The notes under the pieces were generated by a model, which had not been told where the DNA came from, made no database searches, and worked only from the letters and a program-made list of their open reading frames with translations. The position numbers and the translations under genes are program-made. Source: Paenimyroides viscosum (GTDB lineage Bacteria; Bacteroidota; Bacteroidia; Flavobacteriales; Flavobacteriaceae). Taken from it: a DNA stretch of 36,206 bases. Positions 7,062 to 16,884 of this stretch are shown here, piece by piece. Within the stretch, counting starts at the first letter, position 1. Every line of letters starts with the position of its first letter. The stretch is taken from contig NZ_RQTJ01000028.1 of assembly GCF_003858535.1 (NCBI RefSeq), positions 1-36,206 of the forward strand. The letters are read 5' to 3'.

Positions 7062-9320
7062 ATGCACAAATACAAGAATACCATTTTTTATTCGGCAATA
7101 ATCATTGTTTTTTCGTGTATCATGTACGTAACCTTTATTAATGGTAAAGCGTTAGAGGTTGATGTAAAAAATATAGCTTCAGATAAAAACGATTGGCAAG
7201 AATTTATTGATTCATTTATAAGTAATCTTCACCATCCGTTGGCATTACTGTTAATGCAGATTATTGCCATTGTAATTGTCGCACGTATTTTTGGTTGGTT
7301 GTTTAATAAAATAGGGCAACCAGCAATAATTGGCGAAATCATTGCCGGTATTTTACTAGGACCTTCATTATTCGGAATGTATTTTCCGGAAACTTCAGCT
7401 GTATTGTTTCCATTAGATTCTTTAGGGAACTTGCAGCTTTTAAGTCAGGTTGGATTGATTCTTTTTATGTTCGTAATTGGAATGGAGCTCGATTTAAAAA
7501 TACTTAAAAGCAAAGCGCAAGATGCTGTTGTAATTAGTCATGCCAGCATTGTAATTCCGTTTGCGTTAGGTATGGTTTTGGCATATTATACGTATGCCTA
7601 CTTTGCGCCAGAAGGAATTAATTTTTTATCGTTCTCTTTGTTTATGGGTATTGCAATGAGTATTACGGCTTTTCCTGTTTTGGCTCGTATTGTTCAAGAA
7701 CGCGGTATACAAAAAACAAAGTTGGGCACCGTAGTGTTAACGGCTGCTGCTGCAGATGATATTACCGCTTGGTGTATTTTAGCAGTTGTAATTGCCATTG
7801 TAAAAGCCGGGTCGTTTGTAAGTGCGCTTTACGTAATTGCCATGGCAATTTTGTACGTAATTTTAATGTTAAAGTTAGTACGCCCTTTTTTACGACACAT
7901 TGGTAATTTAAACGCTAACAACAAAACATTAAGTAAACCTGTTGTTGCTTTGTTTTTATTAGTGTTGATACTATCGTCATATCTTACCGAAATTATAGGA
8001 ATTCATGCATTATTTGGTGCTTTTATGGCAGGTGCAATTATGCCCGATAATAATAAATTCCGTCATATTTTTGTTGAAAAGGTAGAAGATGTTGCCGTTA
8101 TACTTTTTTTACCGTTGTTTTTTGTCTACACAGGTTTAAGAACCGAGATTGGCTTACTAAACGATATCTACTTATGGAAAATGACCGGAATCATTATTCT
8201 GGTTGCCGTAATTGGAAAATTTGTAGGAAGCGCTTTTGCAGCAAAATATGTTGGACAAAGCTGGAAAGACAGTTTGTCTATTGGTGCGTTAATGAATACA
8301 CGTGGTTTAATGGAACTGGTAGCGCTGAATATTGGATTTGAATTAGGCGTTTTAACGCCCGAAGTTTTCGCAATGATGGTAATTATGGCACTGGTTACTA
8401 CTTTTATGACCGGACCTGTTTTAGATTTGCTAAATAAGATCTTTAAAGATAAAAGCCAAAGTACCGATGAAATTTTAAATGAAACCAAGTTTAAAATATT
8501 GTTTTATTTTGATCAGATTTCTGCTGGTAAAAATTTACTGAAACTCGCAAATACATTTACTAAAAACCAACAAGAAAATTCTGTGGTTACGGCATTGCAC
8601 TTATTAAATAGTAGCGATGTTGATTTAATGGATAATAAATACGAACAAAAAATATTTTTACCTTTAGAAGAAGAAGCGCGTAAAATCAATCAGAAATTAA
8701 TTAACCTTTATAAAGTATCTTACGATGTAAATTCTGAAATTGTTGATGTAGCTCACAAAGGTAATTATGATTTGGTTTTAATTGAATTGGGCTCATCTAT
8801 TTACGACGGAACTATTCTTGGACGCTTGTTAGGTTTTACCACACGTATTGTTAACCCTGAAATTATTGTTGATAAAGTAATAGGTAAAGAAAAATTCTTC
8901 GATTATTCTCCGTTCGATGATCAAACGCGTTACGTTATTACCAATTCTAGAATCCCGGTTGGAATTTTTATCGATAAAAATCTGGAAGAAGTAAACAAGA
9001 TCTTTGTTCCGTTTTTTCATGAAAGCGATAAAAAGTTAATTCCTTTTATATTAAAGTTTATCCAAAACAACGACTCGCAAATTGTTATAATGGATATTAA
9101 AGGGCATTTAAAAACCAATACTTTTATTAAAGAAGAAATAAGGTTAATAGAACAAGCGAAACCAAATCACATATCTGTGTTATCAGACGTAGAAATTGAT
9201 TTAAACCTGATACAACAACACGATTTAATTTTAACTACCGTAAAATCGTGGCGTAACATGATCGACAAAAAATACAATTGGTTAAAAAACACCACCTCGT
9301 TGTTGTTGATAAAGTCGTAA
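7062..9320 (+). CDS. CPA2/Kef-type cation:proton antiporter
   Basis: A 752-aa inner-membrane protein. After an N-terminal hydrophobic helix (about 9-27) and a short loop there is a Na_H_Exchanger-type membrane domain of about 12 helices (about residues 57-465). It has the GQPAIIGEIIAGILLGPS motif, the LFMFVIGMELDL segment, AAAADDITAW with the paired Asp expected of the ion-binding core, and NTRGLMELVALNIG. The last 280 residues are soluble and resemble the tandem universal-stress-like tails of Bacteroidota antiporters. It would exchange Na+ or K+ for H+ in pH or osmotic homeostasis; the ion cannot be read from sequence. It is monocistronic, ending at a hairpin shared with a convergent gene. 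Confidence 0.9.
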   Translation: MHKYKNTIFYSAIIIVFSCIMYVTFINGKALEVDVKNIASDKNDWQEFIDSFISNLHHPLALLLMQIIAIVIVARIFGWLFNKIGQPAIIGEIIAGILLGPSLFGMYFPETSAVLFPLDSLGNLQLLSQVGLILFMFVIGMELDLKILKSKAQDAVVISHASIVIPFALGMVLAYYTYAYFAPEGINFLSFSLFMGIAMSITAFPVLARIVQERGIQKTKLGTVVLTAAAADDITAWCILAVVIAIVKAGSFVSALYVIAMAILYVILMLKLVRPFLRHIGNLNANNKTLSKPVVALFLLVLILSSYLTEIIGIHALFGAFMAGAIMPDNNKFRHIFVEKVEDVAVILFLPLFFVYTGLRTEIGLLNDIYLWKMTGIIILVAVIGKFVGSAFAAKYVGQSWKDSLSIGALMNTRGLMELVALNIGFELGVLTPEVFAMMVIMALVTTFMTGPVLDLLNKIFKDKSQSTDEILNETKFKILFYFDQISAGKNLLKLANTFTKNQQENSVVTALHLLNSSDVDLMDNKYEQKIFLPLEEEARKINQKLINLYKVSYDVNSEIVDVAHKGNYDLVLIELGSSIYDGTILGRLLGFTTRIVNPEIIVDKVIGKEKFFDYSPFDDQTRYVITNSRIPVGIFIDKNLEEVNKIFVPFFHESDKKLIPFILKFIQNNDSQIVIMDIKGHLKTNTFIKEEIRLIEQAKPNHISVLSDVEIDLNLIQQHDLILTTVKSWRNMIDKKYNWLKNTTSLLLIKS

Positions 9321-9352
9321 CTTATATATTATACCAAATTAATAGAAATAAT

Positions 9353-9380
9353 AAAGGCAGCACTTTTTGTGCTGCCTTTA
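9353..9380. terminator. Bidirectional terminator
   Basis: AAAGGCAGCAC, a TTTTT loop and GTGCTGCCTTT form an 11-bp perfect stem between the convergent antiporter and SPOR genes, with T-rich flank on the plus strand and A-rich flank upstream. It ends 3 bp from the SPOR stop codon. Confidence 0.88.
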
Positions 9381-9382
9381 CT

Positions 9383-9772
9383 TTAGTTTTTAAGTTTTAC
9401 TACAAAAGCTTCAGGATATTTTCCGGAAATCTTTTTCAACAGATATTCTGCTTCAATTTTATTTTTAAAATTACCTACCACTAATTTAAATTTTGGGTTT
9501 GCATATATAATGGTTGCATCAATATCGCTATACTGGCTAGTGAATTCTTTGTATAAACTTTCTACATCTTCTTTTGAACCATTTTTTAGTTGAAGCGAAA
9601 AATTAGTATACAACGAAAATTGATTGTTTTGATTCATTTTGCGTTCTAATAAAAGATCAATTGTTTTTTGATCTTTATTTTCAATAACATTAATTTGTGC
9701 ATGGGTAGATTGTGAAAAAACAAATGTTAAAATAAATATAATAAAAACTTTATAGGTTCTTAAATTCTTCAT
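9383..9772 (-). CDS. Exported SPOR-domain protein
   Basis: A 129-aa protein with an N-terminal signal peptide (about residues 1-25, ending THAQ). The C-terminal SPOR-type repeat (about 50-129) includes NFSLQLKNGSKEDVESLYKEF and YANPKFKLVVGNFKNKIEAEYLLKKI, the usual F-x-V-Q...G.F....A...L pattern. SPOR domains bind denuded peptidoglycan at division sites; this one would sit in the periplasm. The gene is divergent from the respiratory operon, and its own -7 box is in the shared intergenic region. It has no enzymatic domain. Confidence 0.85.
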   Translation of the reverse strand: MKNLRTYKVFIIFILTFVFSQSTHAQINVIENKDQKTIDLLLERKMNQNNQFSLYTNFSLQLKNGSKEDVESLYKEFTSQYSDIDATIIYANPKFKLVVGNFKNKIEAEYLLKKISGKYPEAFVVKLKN

Positions 9773-9790
9773 AATGAGTAAATTTTATTA

Positions 9791-9798
9791 CAAAATTA
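9791..9798 (-). promoter_or_regulatory. Putative -7 element of the SPOR gene
   Basis: TAATTTTG on the minus strand, 19 bp upstream of the ATG, matches TAnnTTTG. No convincing -33 element was found at 19 bp spacing. Confidence 0.4.
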
Positions 9799-9872
9799 AA
9801 AAATAATCGTCAAAATAGATTTTTAGTTTTTATTTAGAATTGTTATAAATTAAGTTTTGCCTTTTATTAGGC

Positions 9873-9903
9873 TTTAATTAGTGCTTGTTATGTTGTATTT
9901 TTG
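9873..9903 (+). promoter_or_regulatory. Putative promoter of the act-cox operon
   Basis: TTTA (9873-9876), a 19-bp spacer and TATTTTTG (9896-9903, exact TAnnTTTG) fit the Bacteroidota -33/-7 layout. The distance to the actA ATG is about 87 bp, leaving a leader of roughly 80 nt in which I see no clear structure. Confidence 0.5.
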
Positions 9904-9990
9904 TCAAAGTTTATAAATAAGGTAGCGTAAATACTATAGTAAGATATAGAAAAACGGTGCTAAAATTAGTTGATAATCATTTTTTTAACT

Positions 9991-11259
9991 ATGAAAAAAG
10001 TGGGTAACCATACTTCGTTTTCAAGGATTCTTTTCTTGTGTTTAACATTTGTGTTAACATTTTCTACAGGATCTTTTGCACAAGATGTAGCAAAAGGTAA
10101 AGAGTTATTTAATGCAAACTGTGCAGCTTGTCATAAGCTGGATGCTAATTCTACCGGACCCGCATTAAGGGGTATGATTGATCGTCATCCAACCGATTGG
10201 TTGCATAAATGGATTAAAGACAGTTCAGGTTTAATTAAATCTGGCGATGCTGCAGCTGTTAAATTGTTTAATGAGTGGAACAAAGTTCCAATGAACTCAT
10301 TTCCTAATTTGTCTGATGAAGATATCGATAACATTATCGCATATACTTCAGAGCCAAAACCAGAACCTACAAAAGCTGTTGGTGCAGCAGGGGAAGCAGG
10401 ACAAGGCTCGGGCGGTGTTTCCGAAATGCTTGTTTTAGGAGGTTTAGTTCTTGTTCTTGCAATGCTAGTTATAATGCTAGTATTAGTAAGACGAGTTTTA
10501 AACAAAGTTGCAAATCAAAACAACCTAACGGTTCAAGAAACTAAATCAATACCAGTTTGGAGAGCTTTCGTAAAAAATCAATTCTTGGTTCTTACGTCAG
10601 TAATCTTGCTAATGTTAACAGGTGCTTATTTTGCATTTGGATATATGATGCAGGTAGGTGTTGATCAAAACTATGAACCAATACAGCCAATTCACTTCTC
10701 GCACAAAATTCACGCAGGCGAAAATGGTATCGATTGTAAATACTGTCACTCTTCGGCACGTACATCTAAAACATCTGGAATTCCTTCTATGAATGTTTGT
10801 ATGAACTGTCATAAGAATATTACAGAGTTTACAGGAAGTGCAGATTCTACTTACGTAGATTACAGCAAAGAATTCTACACTGCGGAAATTCAAAAAATTT
10901 ACGATGCAGTAGGATGGGATCCAGCAAAACAAGCGTACACAGGTGTAGAGAAACCAGTTAAATGGGTTCGTATTCACAATTTACCTGATTTCGTTTACTT
11001 TAACCACTCGCAGCACGTTTCAGTTGCAGGTTTAGAGTGTCAAACTTGTCACGGTCCGGTTGAGTCTATGGAAATTATGAGACAACATTCGCCATTAACC
11101 ATGGGTTGGTGTATTGAATGTCACCGTGAAACAGAAGTAAACGTTAAAGATAACGAGTACTACGCTAAAATTCACGAAGAATTATCTAAAAAGTATGGTG
11201 TTGAGAAATTAACAGCAGCACAGCTAGGTGGTTTAGAGTGTGGTAAATGTCACTATTAA
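9991..11259 (+). CDS. actA: Alternative Complex III subunit A, multiheme cytochrome c
   Basis: A 422-aa cytochrome subunit of the quinol:cytochrome c oxidoreductase. After a signal-anchor sequence there is a monoheme class-I-like domain (CAACH, about residues 44-48), a Gly-rich linker and a transmembrane helix (about 145-168). A second helix (about 195-215) is followed by a periplasmic domain with five more CxxCH motifs (CKYCH, CMNCH, CQTCH, CIECH, CGKCH). That makes six heme-attachment sites here, against five in the core ActA heme wire; the extra one is the N-terminal domain. The ATG at 9991 is preferred to the one at 9970 because the signal sequence starts there. It is the first gene of actABCDEF-coxBA and passes electrons from quinol oxidation towards ActE or the oxidase. 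Confidence 0.93.
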   Translation: MKKVGNHTSFSRILFLCLTFVLTFSTGSFAQDVAKGKELFNANCAACHKLDANSTGPALRGMIDRHPTDWLHKWIKDSSGLIKSGDAAAVKLFNEWNKVPMNSFPNLSDEDIDNIIAYTSEPKPEPTKAVGAAGEAGQGSGGVSEMLVLGGLVLVLAMLVIMLVLVRRVLNKVANQNNLTVQETKSIPVWRAFVKNQFLVLTSVILLMLTGAYFAFGYMMQVGVDQNYEPIQPIHFSHKIHAGENGIDCKYCHSSARTSKTSGIPSMNVCMNCHKNITEFTGSADSTYVDYSKEFYTAEIQKIYDAVGWDPAKQAYTGVEKPVKWVRIHNLPDFVYFNHSQHVSVAGLECQTCHGPVESMEIMRQHSPLTMGWCIECHRETEVNVKDNEYYAKIHEELSKKYGVEKLTAAQLGGLECGKCHY

Positions 11260-11288
11260 TAATAATTTAAGAAGCTAATATATATACA

Positions 11289-14200
11289 ATGGCATCAAAC
11301 AAAAAATACTGGAAAAGTGTTGAGGAACTTAACGAGAACAGTTCTATTGTTGAGACGCTAAGAAACAATGAGTTTGTTGAAGAGATTCCAACAGAGGATT
11401 TTCTTGGAGACAAAGACACGTTGTCTTCTTCATCAACATCTCGTAGAGACTTTTTGAAATACGTTGGGTTTTCTACAGCTGCAGCTTCTTTAGCAGCATG
11501 TGAAGGTCCGGTTAAAAAGTCTATTCCTTATGTATTTCAACCAGAGGAAATCATTCCTGGTGTTGCTGATTTTTACGCAACTACGGTTGCAGATGGTTAT
11601 GACTTTGTAAACGTGTTGATTAAAACACGTGAAGGTCGTCCTATTAAAGTAGAAAATAACTTTATGGAAAACGCGTTAACAGGTGCAAATGCACGTGTAC
11701 ACGCTTCTGTATTGTCTTTATATGACAGTTTGCGCTTAAAACAACCAAAAATTGATAATAAAGCAGCTTCATGGTCAGATGTTGATCAGAAAATTAAAGC
11801 AAGCTTAACTAGCGCAACGGGTCAAATAGTTTTATTAACAAACACAATGGCATCGCCATCTACCGATAAGTTAATTGCAGAATTTAAAGCAGCTTATCCA
11901 ACTGCTAAACACATTGTACATGATGCAGTAGGATCTGATGCAGCTTTAGATGCTTACCAACAAGCTTACGGAGAGCGTGCTTTAGCTGATTACAATTTTG
12001 GTAAAGCAGACGTAATTGTTTCTGTTGGTGCCGATTTCTTAGGCGACTGGCAAGGTGGCGGATACGATAGCGAATATGCTAAAGGACGTGTGCCTAAAAA
12101 CGGAAAAATGTCTAAACACATTCAGATCGAGGCGAACATGTCTTTATCTGGTGCAAATGCAGACAAACGTATTCCATTAACTGTTGCCGATCAAAAATTA
12201 GCTTTAGTTAAAATATACAATATTGTAACAGGAAATGCTGTAGCAGTTACAAATACTGCTGCCGATGCAGAAGTTACAAAAGCAGCTCAACAATTAAAGG
12301 CTGCTGGTAGTGCAGGTGTATTAGTATCTGGAATTGATGATGTAAATGCACAGTTATTAGTGTTTGCAATTAATCAAGCTTTAGGTTCACAAGCATTTAA
12401 CCCAGCACAAGCAAAATATGTACGCGGTGGTAACAACAAAGAAGTTGCTCAGTTAGTACAAGATATGAATGCTGGTTTGGTTCATACATTAATTATGAAC
12501 AATGTAAACCCTGTTTACAGCTTATTTAACGGCGCTGCTTTTGCAGAAGGATTGAAAAAAGTTAAATTATCTGCTTCTTTCACATTACGTGAAGATGAAA
12601 CAGCTTCTTTAACAACAATCGCTGCTGCTGCACCACATTACTTAGAATCATGGGGCGATGTGCAAATGAGAAAGGGACATTATTCTATTACTCAACCAAC
12701 AATTCGTCCGTTATTCAATACAAAACAATTCCAAGAAGGTTTATTAACGTGGTTAGGTAAAACAGAATCTTACTACGATTATTTAAAAGCATCTAGCACA
12801 AGCTTAACTAACGGAAAAACTTGGAACCAAATGGTTCACGATGGTTTTTCTGCTGTAGAAGTTACAGGTTCAGCTGCTGCGTCTGCTGATTTTGGTGGAG
12901 CTGCATCTGCTTTAGCTGCAACTAAAAAAGCTGCTGGTTTAGAATTGGTATTGTACTCAAAAACCGGAATGGGAGATGGGCAACAAGCAAATAACCCTTG
13001 GTTACAAGAGTTTCCAGATCCAATCACTCGTGTTTCATGGGATAACTACTTAACAGTTTCTAAAGCCGATGCAGAAGCATTAGGTATTAAAAACTACAAT
13101 GTAGCAAACGGAGGTTTAAACGGATCTTATGTTACATTAAAAGTAGGTGATGCGGTTTTAGAAAATGTTCCGGCATTTATTCAACCAGGTCAAGCAAAAG
13201 GTACTTTAGGTTTAGCGTTTGGCTACGGACGTAAATCTGCTTTAAAAGAAGAAATGCAAGTAGGTGTTAACGCCTATAAATTATACAAAGATTTTAATAA
13301 TACACAAAACGTTTCTGTAGAAATAGGTTCTGGTGACCACGAGTTTGCTTGTGTACAGCTTCAAAGAACTTTAATGGGACGTGGCGATATTGTTAAAGAC
13401 ACTACATTAGAAATCTTTAATACAAAAGATGTTAAAGATTGGAATGTTAAACCACATGTATCTTTAGATCACCAATTAGTTGAAGCTTCAACTGTTGATA
13501 TTTGGGAAGAGTTTGATCGTTCAACTGGTCATCATTTCAATTTATCAATCGATTTAAATTCTTGTACAGGTTGTGGAGCTTGTGTTATTGCATGTCATGC
13601 AGAAAACAACGTACCAGTAGTTGGTAAAGACGAAGTAAGAAGATCTCGTGATATGCACTGGTTGCGTATTGATAGATATTATTCTTCAGAAGATACTTTT
13701 GCAGATGATGTAGCCACTAAAGTTGCAGCTAAAGGTTTAATGGAAAATATTAGTACATTTAACGGTTTAGAGCATCCAGCAGATAACCCTCAGGTGGTTT
13801 TCCAGCCAGTAATGTGTCAGCACTGTAACCATGCACCATGTGAAACAGTATGTCCGGTAGCAGCAACATCGCACGGTCGTCAAGGTCAAAACCACATGGC
13901 ATATAACCGTTGTGTTGGTACTCGTTACTGTGCAAACAACTGTCCGTACAAAGTTCGTCGTTTCAATTGGTTCTTATACGCACAAAATTCAGCATTCGAT
14001 TATCACATGAATGATGATTTAGGACGTATGGTATTGAACCCTGATGTAAATGTACGCTCTCGCGGGGTTATGGAAAAATGTTCATTATGTATTCAAATGA
14101 CTCAAGCGTCTATCTTAAAAGCTAAAAGAGAAGGAAGAGCCATTAGTGGTGATGAATTTGAAGTAGCTTGTTCTGCAGCATGTACTTCTGGATCAATGGT

Positions 14201-14330
14201 ATTCGGTGATGTAAATGATAAAGAATCACAAGTAGCTCGTTTGTTAGAAGACGATAGAAGATACCATTTGTTAGAACATATCGGAACAAAGCCAAATGTG
14301 TTCTACCACGTGAAAGTTAGAAACGTATAA
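11289..14330 (+). CDS. actB: Alternative Complex III subunit B, fused molybdopterin-like/iron-sulfur protein
   Basis: A 1013-aa protein. A twin-arginine motif SRRDFLK (about residues 52-58) precedes a hydrophobic stretch ending AACEG, consistent with Tat export and possible lipid anchoring. The middle (about 75-720) is a molybdopterin-oxidoreductase-like domain which, in this family, carries no Mo cofactor. The C-terminal part (about 750-1013) is ferredoxin-like with CTGCGACVIAC, CQHCNHAPCETVC, CVGTRYC..NNC and CSLC/CSAAC clusters. One motif lacks the normal C-x2-C spacing, as expected where a [3Fe-4S] cluster replaces a [4Fe-4S]. It faces the periplasm and contacts ActC and ActA. B1 and B2 parts are fused, as is usual in Bacteroidota. 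Confidence 0.95.
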   Translation: MASNKKYWKSVEELNENSSIVETLRNNEFVEEIPTEDFLGDKDTLSSSSTSRRDFLKYVGFSTAAASLAACEGPVKKSIPYVFQPEEIIPGVADFYATTVADGYDFVNVLIKTREGRPIKVENNFMENALTGANARVHASVLSLYDSLRLKQPKIDNKAASWSDVDQKIKASLTSATGQIVLLTNTMASPSTDKLIAEFKAAYPTAKHIVHDAVGSDAALDAYQQAYGERALADYNFGKADVIVSVGADFLGDWQGGGYDSEYAKGRVPKNGKMSKHIQIEANMSLSGANADKRIPLTVADQKLALVKIYNIVTGNAVAVTNTAADAEVTKAAQQLKAAGSAGVLVSGIDDVNAQLLVFAINQALGSQAFNPAQAKYVRGGNNKEVAQLVQDMNAGLVHTLIMNNVNPVYSLFNGAAFAEGLKKVKLSASFTLREDETASLTTIAAAAPHYLESWGDVQMRKGHYSITQPTIRPLFNTKQFQEGLLTWLGKTESYYDYLKASSTSLTNGKTWNQMVHDGFSAVEVTGSAAASADFGGAASALAATKKAAGLELVLYSKTGMGDGQQANNPWLQEFPDPITRVSWDNYLTVSKADAEALGIKNYNVANGGLNGSYVTLKVGDAVLENVPAFIQPGQAKGTLGLAFGYGRKSALKEEMQVGVNAYKLYKDFNNTQNVSVEIGSGDHEFACVQLQRTLMGRGDIVKDTTLEIFNTKDVKDWNVKPHVSLDHQLVEASTVDIWEEFDRSTGHHFNLSIDLNSCTGCGACVIACHAENNVPVVGKDEVRRSRDMHWLRIDRYYSSEDTFADDVATKVAAKGLMENISTFNGLEHPADNPQVVFQPVMCQHCNHAPCETVCPVAATSHGRQGQNHMAYNRCVGTRYCANNCPYKVRRFNWFLYAQNSAFDYHMNDDLGRMVLNPDVNVRSRGVMEKCSLCIQMTQASILKAKREGRAISGDEFEVACSAACTSGSMVFGDVNDKESQVARLLEDDRRYHLLEHIGTKPNVFYHVKVRNV

Positions 14331-14365
14331 GTTAGTATTAATAAGAAACATTATAATAAAGGATT

Positions 14366-15769
14366 ATGTCGTCACATTACGAAGCACCCATTAGAAAACC
14401 TTTAGTTATTGGTGATAAATCATATCACGATATAACGGTAGATGTTGCTAGACCTGTAGAAACACGTGCGAATAAACAATGGTGGACTGTTTTCACAATT
14501 GCTTTAATTGCATTCCTTTGGGGAGCTGGTTGTATGGTTTATACAATTGGTACAGGTATTGGTACTTGGGGATTAAATAAAACTGTAGGCTGGGCTTGGG
14601 ATATTACCAACTTTGTTTGGTGGGTAGGTATTGGTCACGCAGGTACACTTATCTCGGCGGTATTATTATTATTCCGTCAAAAATGGAGAATGGCTATTAA
14701 CCGTTCTGCAGAAGCAATGACCATTTTCTCGGTTGTTCAGGCAGGTTTGTTCCCAATCATTCACATGGGACGTCCATGGTTAGCATATTGGGTATTACCA
14801 ATGCCAAACCAATTCGGATCATTATGGGTGAACTTTAACTCACCATTATTATGGGACGTATTTGCAATTTCTACTTATTTATCTGTATCATTAGTTTTCT
14901 GGTGGACAGGTTTATTACCAGATTTTGCTATGTTACGTGATAGAGCGGTTACACCGTTTTCAAAAAGAATCTATTCAATTTTATCATTCGGATGGTCTGG
15001 TCGTGCAAAAGACTGGCAACGTTTTGAAGAAGTTTCATTAGTATTAGCAGGTTTAGCAACACCATTAGTACTTTCGGTACACACCATTGTATCTTTTGAC
15101 TTTGCTACATCGGTGATTCCAGGTTGGCATACAACCATTTTACCACCATACTTCGTTGCAGGTGCGATCTTCTCTGGGTTTGCTATGGTAAATACACTTT
15201 TGATCATCATGCGTAAAGTGGTAAGTTTAGAAGATTATATTACCATTCAACATATCGAATTAATGAACATCATTATCATGATTACAGGTTCGGTCGTTGG
15301 TATTGCATATATCACAGAGTTATGGGTAGCTTGGTATTCAGGGGTAGAGTATGAACAATATGCTTTCTTGAACCGTGCAACAGGACCTTACTGGTGGTCA
15401 TATTGGTTAATGATGACGTGTAACGTAATTTCTCCGCAGGTAATGTGGTTTAAAAAGATACGTACATCAATCTTAGGGTCGTTCATTATATCAATTATCG
15501 TAAATATCGGTATGTGGTTTGAGCGTTTCGTGATCATCGTAACATCATTACACCGCGATTATTTACCATCGTCTTGGACAATGTTTCAACCAACATTTGT
15601 AGACGCAGGTATCTATATCGGTACAATAGGGTTCTTCTTTGTATTATTTTTATTATATTCTAGAACATTCCCTGTAATTGCTCAGGCAGAGGTTAAAACA
15701 ATTTTGAAATCTTCTGGAGAGAATTATAAAAAAGCAAGAGAGAACGGAAACCATTCACATAATCATTAA
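14366..15769 (+). CDS. actC: Alternative Complex III subunit C, NrfD-like membrane quinol-oxidising subunit
   Basis: A 467-aa polytopic NrfD/PsrC-family protein with about ten transmembrane helices, starting with TVFTIALIAFLWGAGCMVY near residue 40. Conserved stretches include WWVGIGHAGTLISA, FPIIHMGRPWLAYW and FDFATSVIPGWHTTILPPYFV, which in this family line the quinol site and proton path. It ends with a His-rich tail (NGNHSHNH). The gene lies 35 bp after actB and 6 bp before actD. Together with ActF it forms the membrane pair that oxidises menaquinol. Confidence 0.95.
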   Translation: MSSHYEAPIRKPLVIGDKSYHDITVDVARPVETRANKQWWTVFTIALIAFLWGAGCMVYTIGTGIGTWGLNKTVGWAWDITNFVWWVGIGHAGTLISAVLLLFRQKWRMAINRSAEAMTIFSVVQAGLFPIIHMGRPWLAYWVLPMPNQFGSLWVNFNSPLLWDVFAISTYLSVSLVFWWTGLLPDFAMLRDRAVTPFSKRIYSILSFGWSGRAKDWQRFEEVSLVLAGLATPLVLSVHTIVSFDFATSVIPGWHTTILPPYFVAGAIFSGFAMVNTLLIIMRKVVSLEDYITIQHIELMNIIIMITGSVVGIAYITELWVAWYSGVEYEQYAFLNRATGPYWWSYWLMMTCNVISPQVMWFKKIRTSILGSFIISIIVNIGMWFERFVIIVTSLHRDYLPSSWTMFQPTFVDAGIYIGTIGFFFVLFLLYSRTFPVIAQAEVKTILKSSGENYKKARENGNHSHNH

Positions 15770-15775
15770 TAAATT

Positions 15776-16300
15776 ATGAGTACAAAAGTTTTACACGTAT
15801 TATACAATGATGATGATGTTTTAATGGATGCAGTTAAAACAACCAGAGCTGCACATCATCATATCGAAGAGGTTTATACACCTTTCCCTGTACACGGTTT
15901 AGATAAAGCAATGGGATTAAAACCAACGCGATTAGCAATTTGTGCATTTATCTATGGTATATGTGGTTTATCTTTCGCAACCTTTATGATGAATTATATT
16001 ATGATTCAAGACTGGCCGCAAGATATTGGTGGAAAACCAAGTTTTAGTTACATACAAAACATGCCGTCATTCGTGCCAATTATGTTTGAGTTAACAGTTT
16101 TCTTTGCAGCACACTTAATGGTTATTACTTTCTTTTTAAGAAGTAAATTATGGCCATTTAAAAAAGCAGAAAACCCTGATGTAAGAACAACCGACGATCA
16201 TTTTTTAATGGAAGTTGCTTTACACGGTAGTGAAGAAGAAGCATTAGAATTCTTTAGAAATACAGGTGCAGTTGAAGTTAAAGTAATCGATAAACATTAG
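15776..16300 (+). CDS. actD: Alternative Complex III subunit D (DUF3341)
   Basis: A 174-aa protein with a soluble N-terminal domain (about 1-55, with HHHIEEVYTPFPVHGLDKAMGLK). Two transmembrane helices follow (about 57-80 and 98-122), joined by the characteristic IQDWPQDIGGKPSFS loop, and a short C-terminal tail. This is the DUF3341 architecture found only beside actC/actE. It is structural, with no cofactor motif. It is spaced 6 and 8 bp from its neighbours, so tightly co-transcribed. Confidence 0.93.
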   Translation: MSTKVLHVLYNDDDVLMDAVKTTRAAHHHIEEVYTPFPVHGLDKAMGLKPTRLAICAFIYGICGLSFATFMMNYIMIQDWPQDIGGKPSFSYIQNMPSFVPIMFELTVFFAAHLMVITFFLRSKLWPFKKAENPDVRTTDDHFLMEVALHGSEEEALEFFRNTGAVEVKVIDKH

Positions 16301-16308
16301 TAGTAGAA

Positions 16309-16857
16309 ATGAAAAGTTTATATAAAATAGTTGCGTTGGCAGCAGTTTCAACTTTAGCTACATCTTGTTTTAATAAGGAAAAACCTAATTATCAGTTATT
16401 CCCTAATATGTACGAGTCTGTAGCTTACGAAACATATTCTGAATCAAGCGCATTTAAAAACGGAAAAGAAGGTCAAGTTCCTGCACAAGGTTCTATACCT
16501 CGAGGTTTTAAACCAGAAGAGTATGCTAATACGCCAGAAGGTTTGGCATTGGCAAAGGCAAACTTAAGATCTCCTTTAGATTCAATCACAGAAGGTGATA
16601 TGGCAAAAGCTAAACAATTATATACTATTTATTGTGCAGTTTGTCATGGTGATGCTGGAGACGGAAAAGGTAATTTAGTTAAAAGAGAAAAATTCTTGGG
16701 AGTACCAAGTTATGCTGAACGCGAGCTAACTGAAGGTGGTATTTACCACGTGGTAACACACGGATTAAACGCAATGGGATCACATAAAAACCAGTTAACA
16801 CAAACCGAAAGATGGATGGTAACTGCGTATGTGTTAAAATTGAAATCGGAATTATAA
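16309..16857 (+). CDS. actE: Alternative Complex III subunit E, monoheme cytochrome c lipoprotein
   Basis: A 182-aa protein. The signal peptide ends in a lipobox (TLATSC) with Cys20 as the likely lipidated residue. The C-terminal cytochrome c domain (about 95-182) has CAVCH for heme c and a downstream Met (in GLNAMGSHK) as candidate axial ligand. It would accept electrons from the ActA heme chain and hand them to the oxidase or to a soluble cytochrome c in the periplasm. The proline/glycine-rich region around residues 50-90 wraps other subunits in homologous complexes. Confidence 0.93.
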   Translation: MKSLYKIVALAAVSTLATSCFNKEKPNYQLFPNMYESVAYETYSESSAFKNGKEGQVPAQGSIPRGFKPEEYANTPEGLALAKANLRSPLDSITEGDMAKAKQLYTIYCAVCHGDAGDGKGNLVKREKFLGVPSYAERELTEGGIYHVVTHGLNAMGSHKNQLTQTERWMVTAYVLKLKSEL

Positions 16858-16884
16858 TTGTAAAACTTATTTGAAAGTTTAGAT

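Noticed and set aside
9970..9990. Earlier start for actA at 9970
   Set aside because: It would add MIIIFLT before the normal MKK-type signal sequence; the ATG at 9991 gives a typical exported start.
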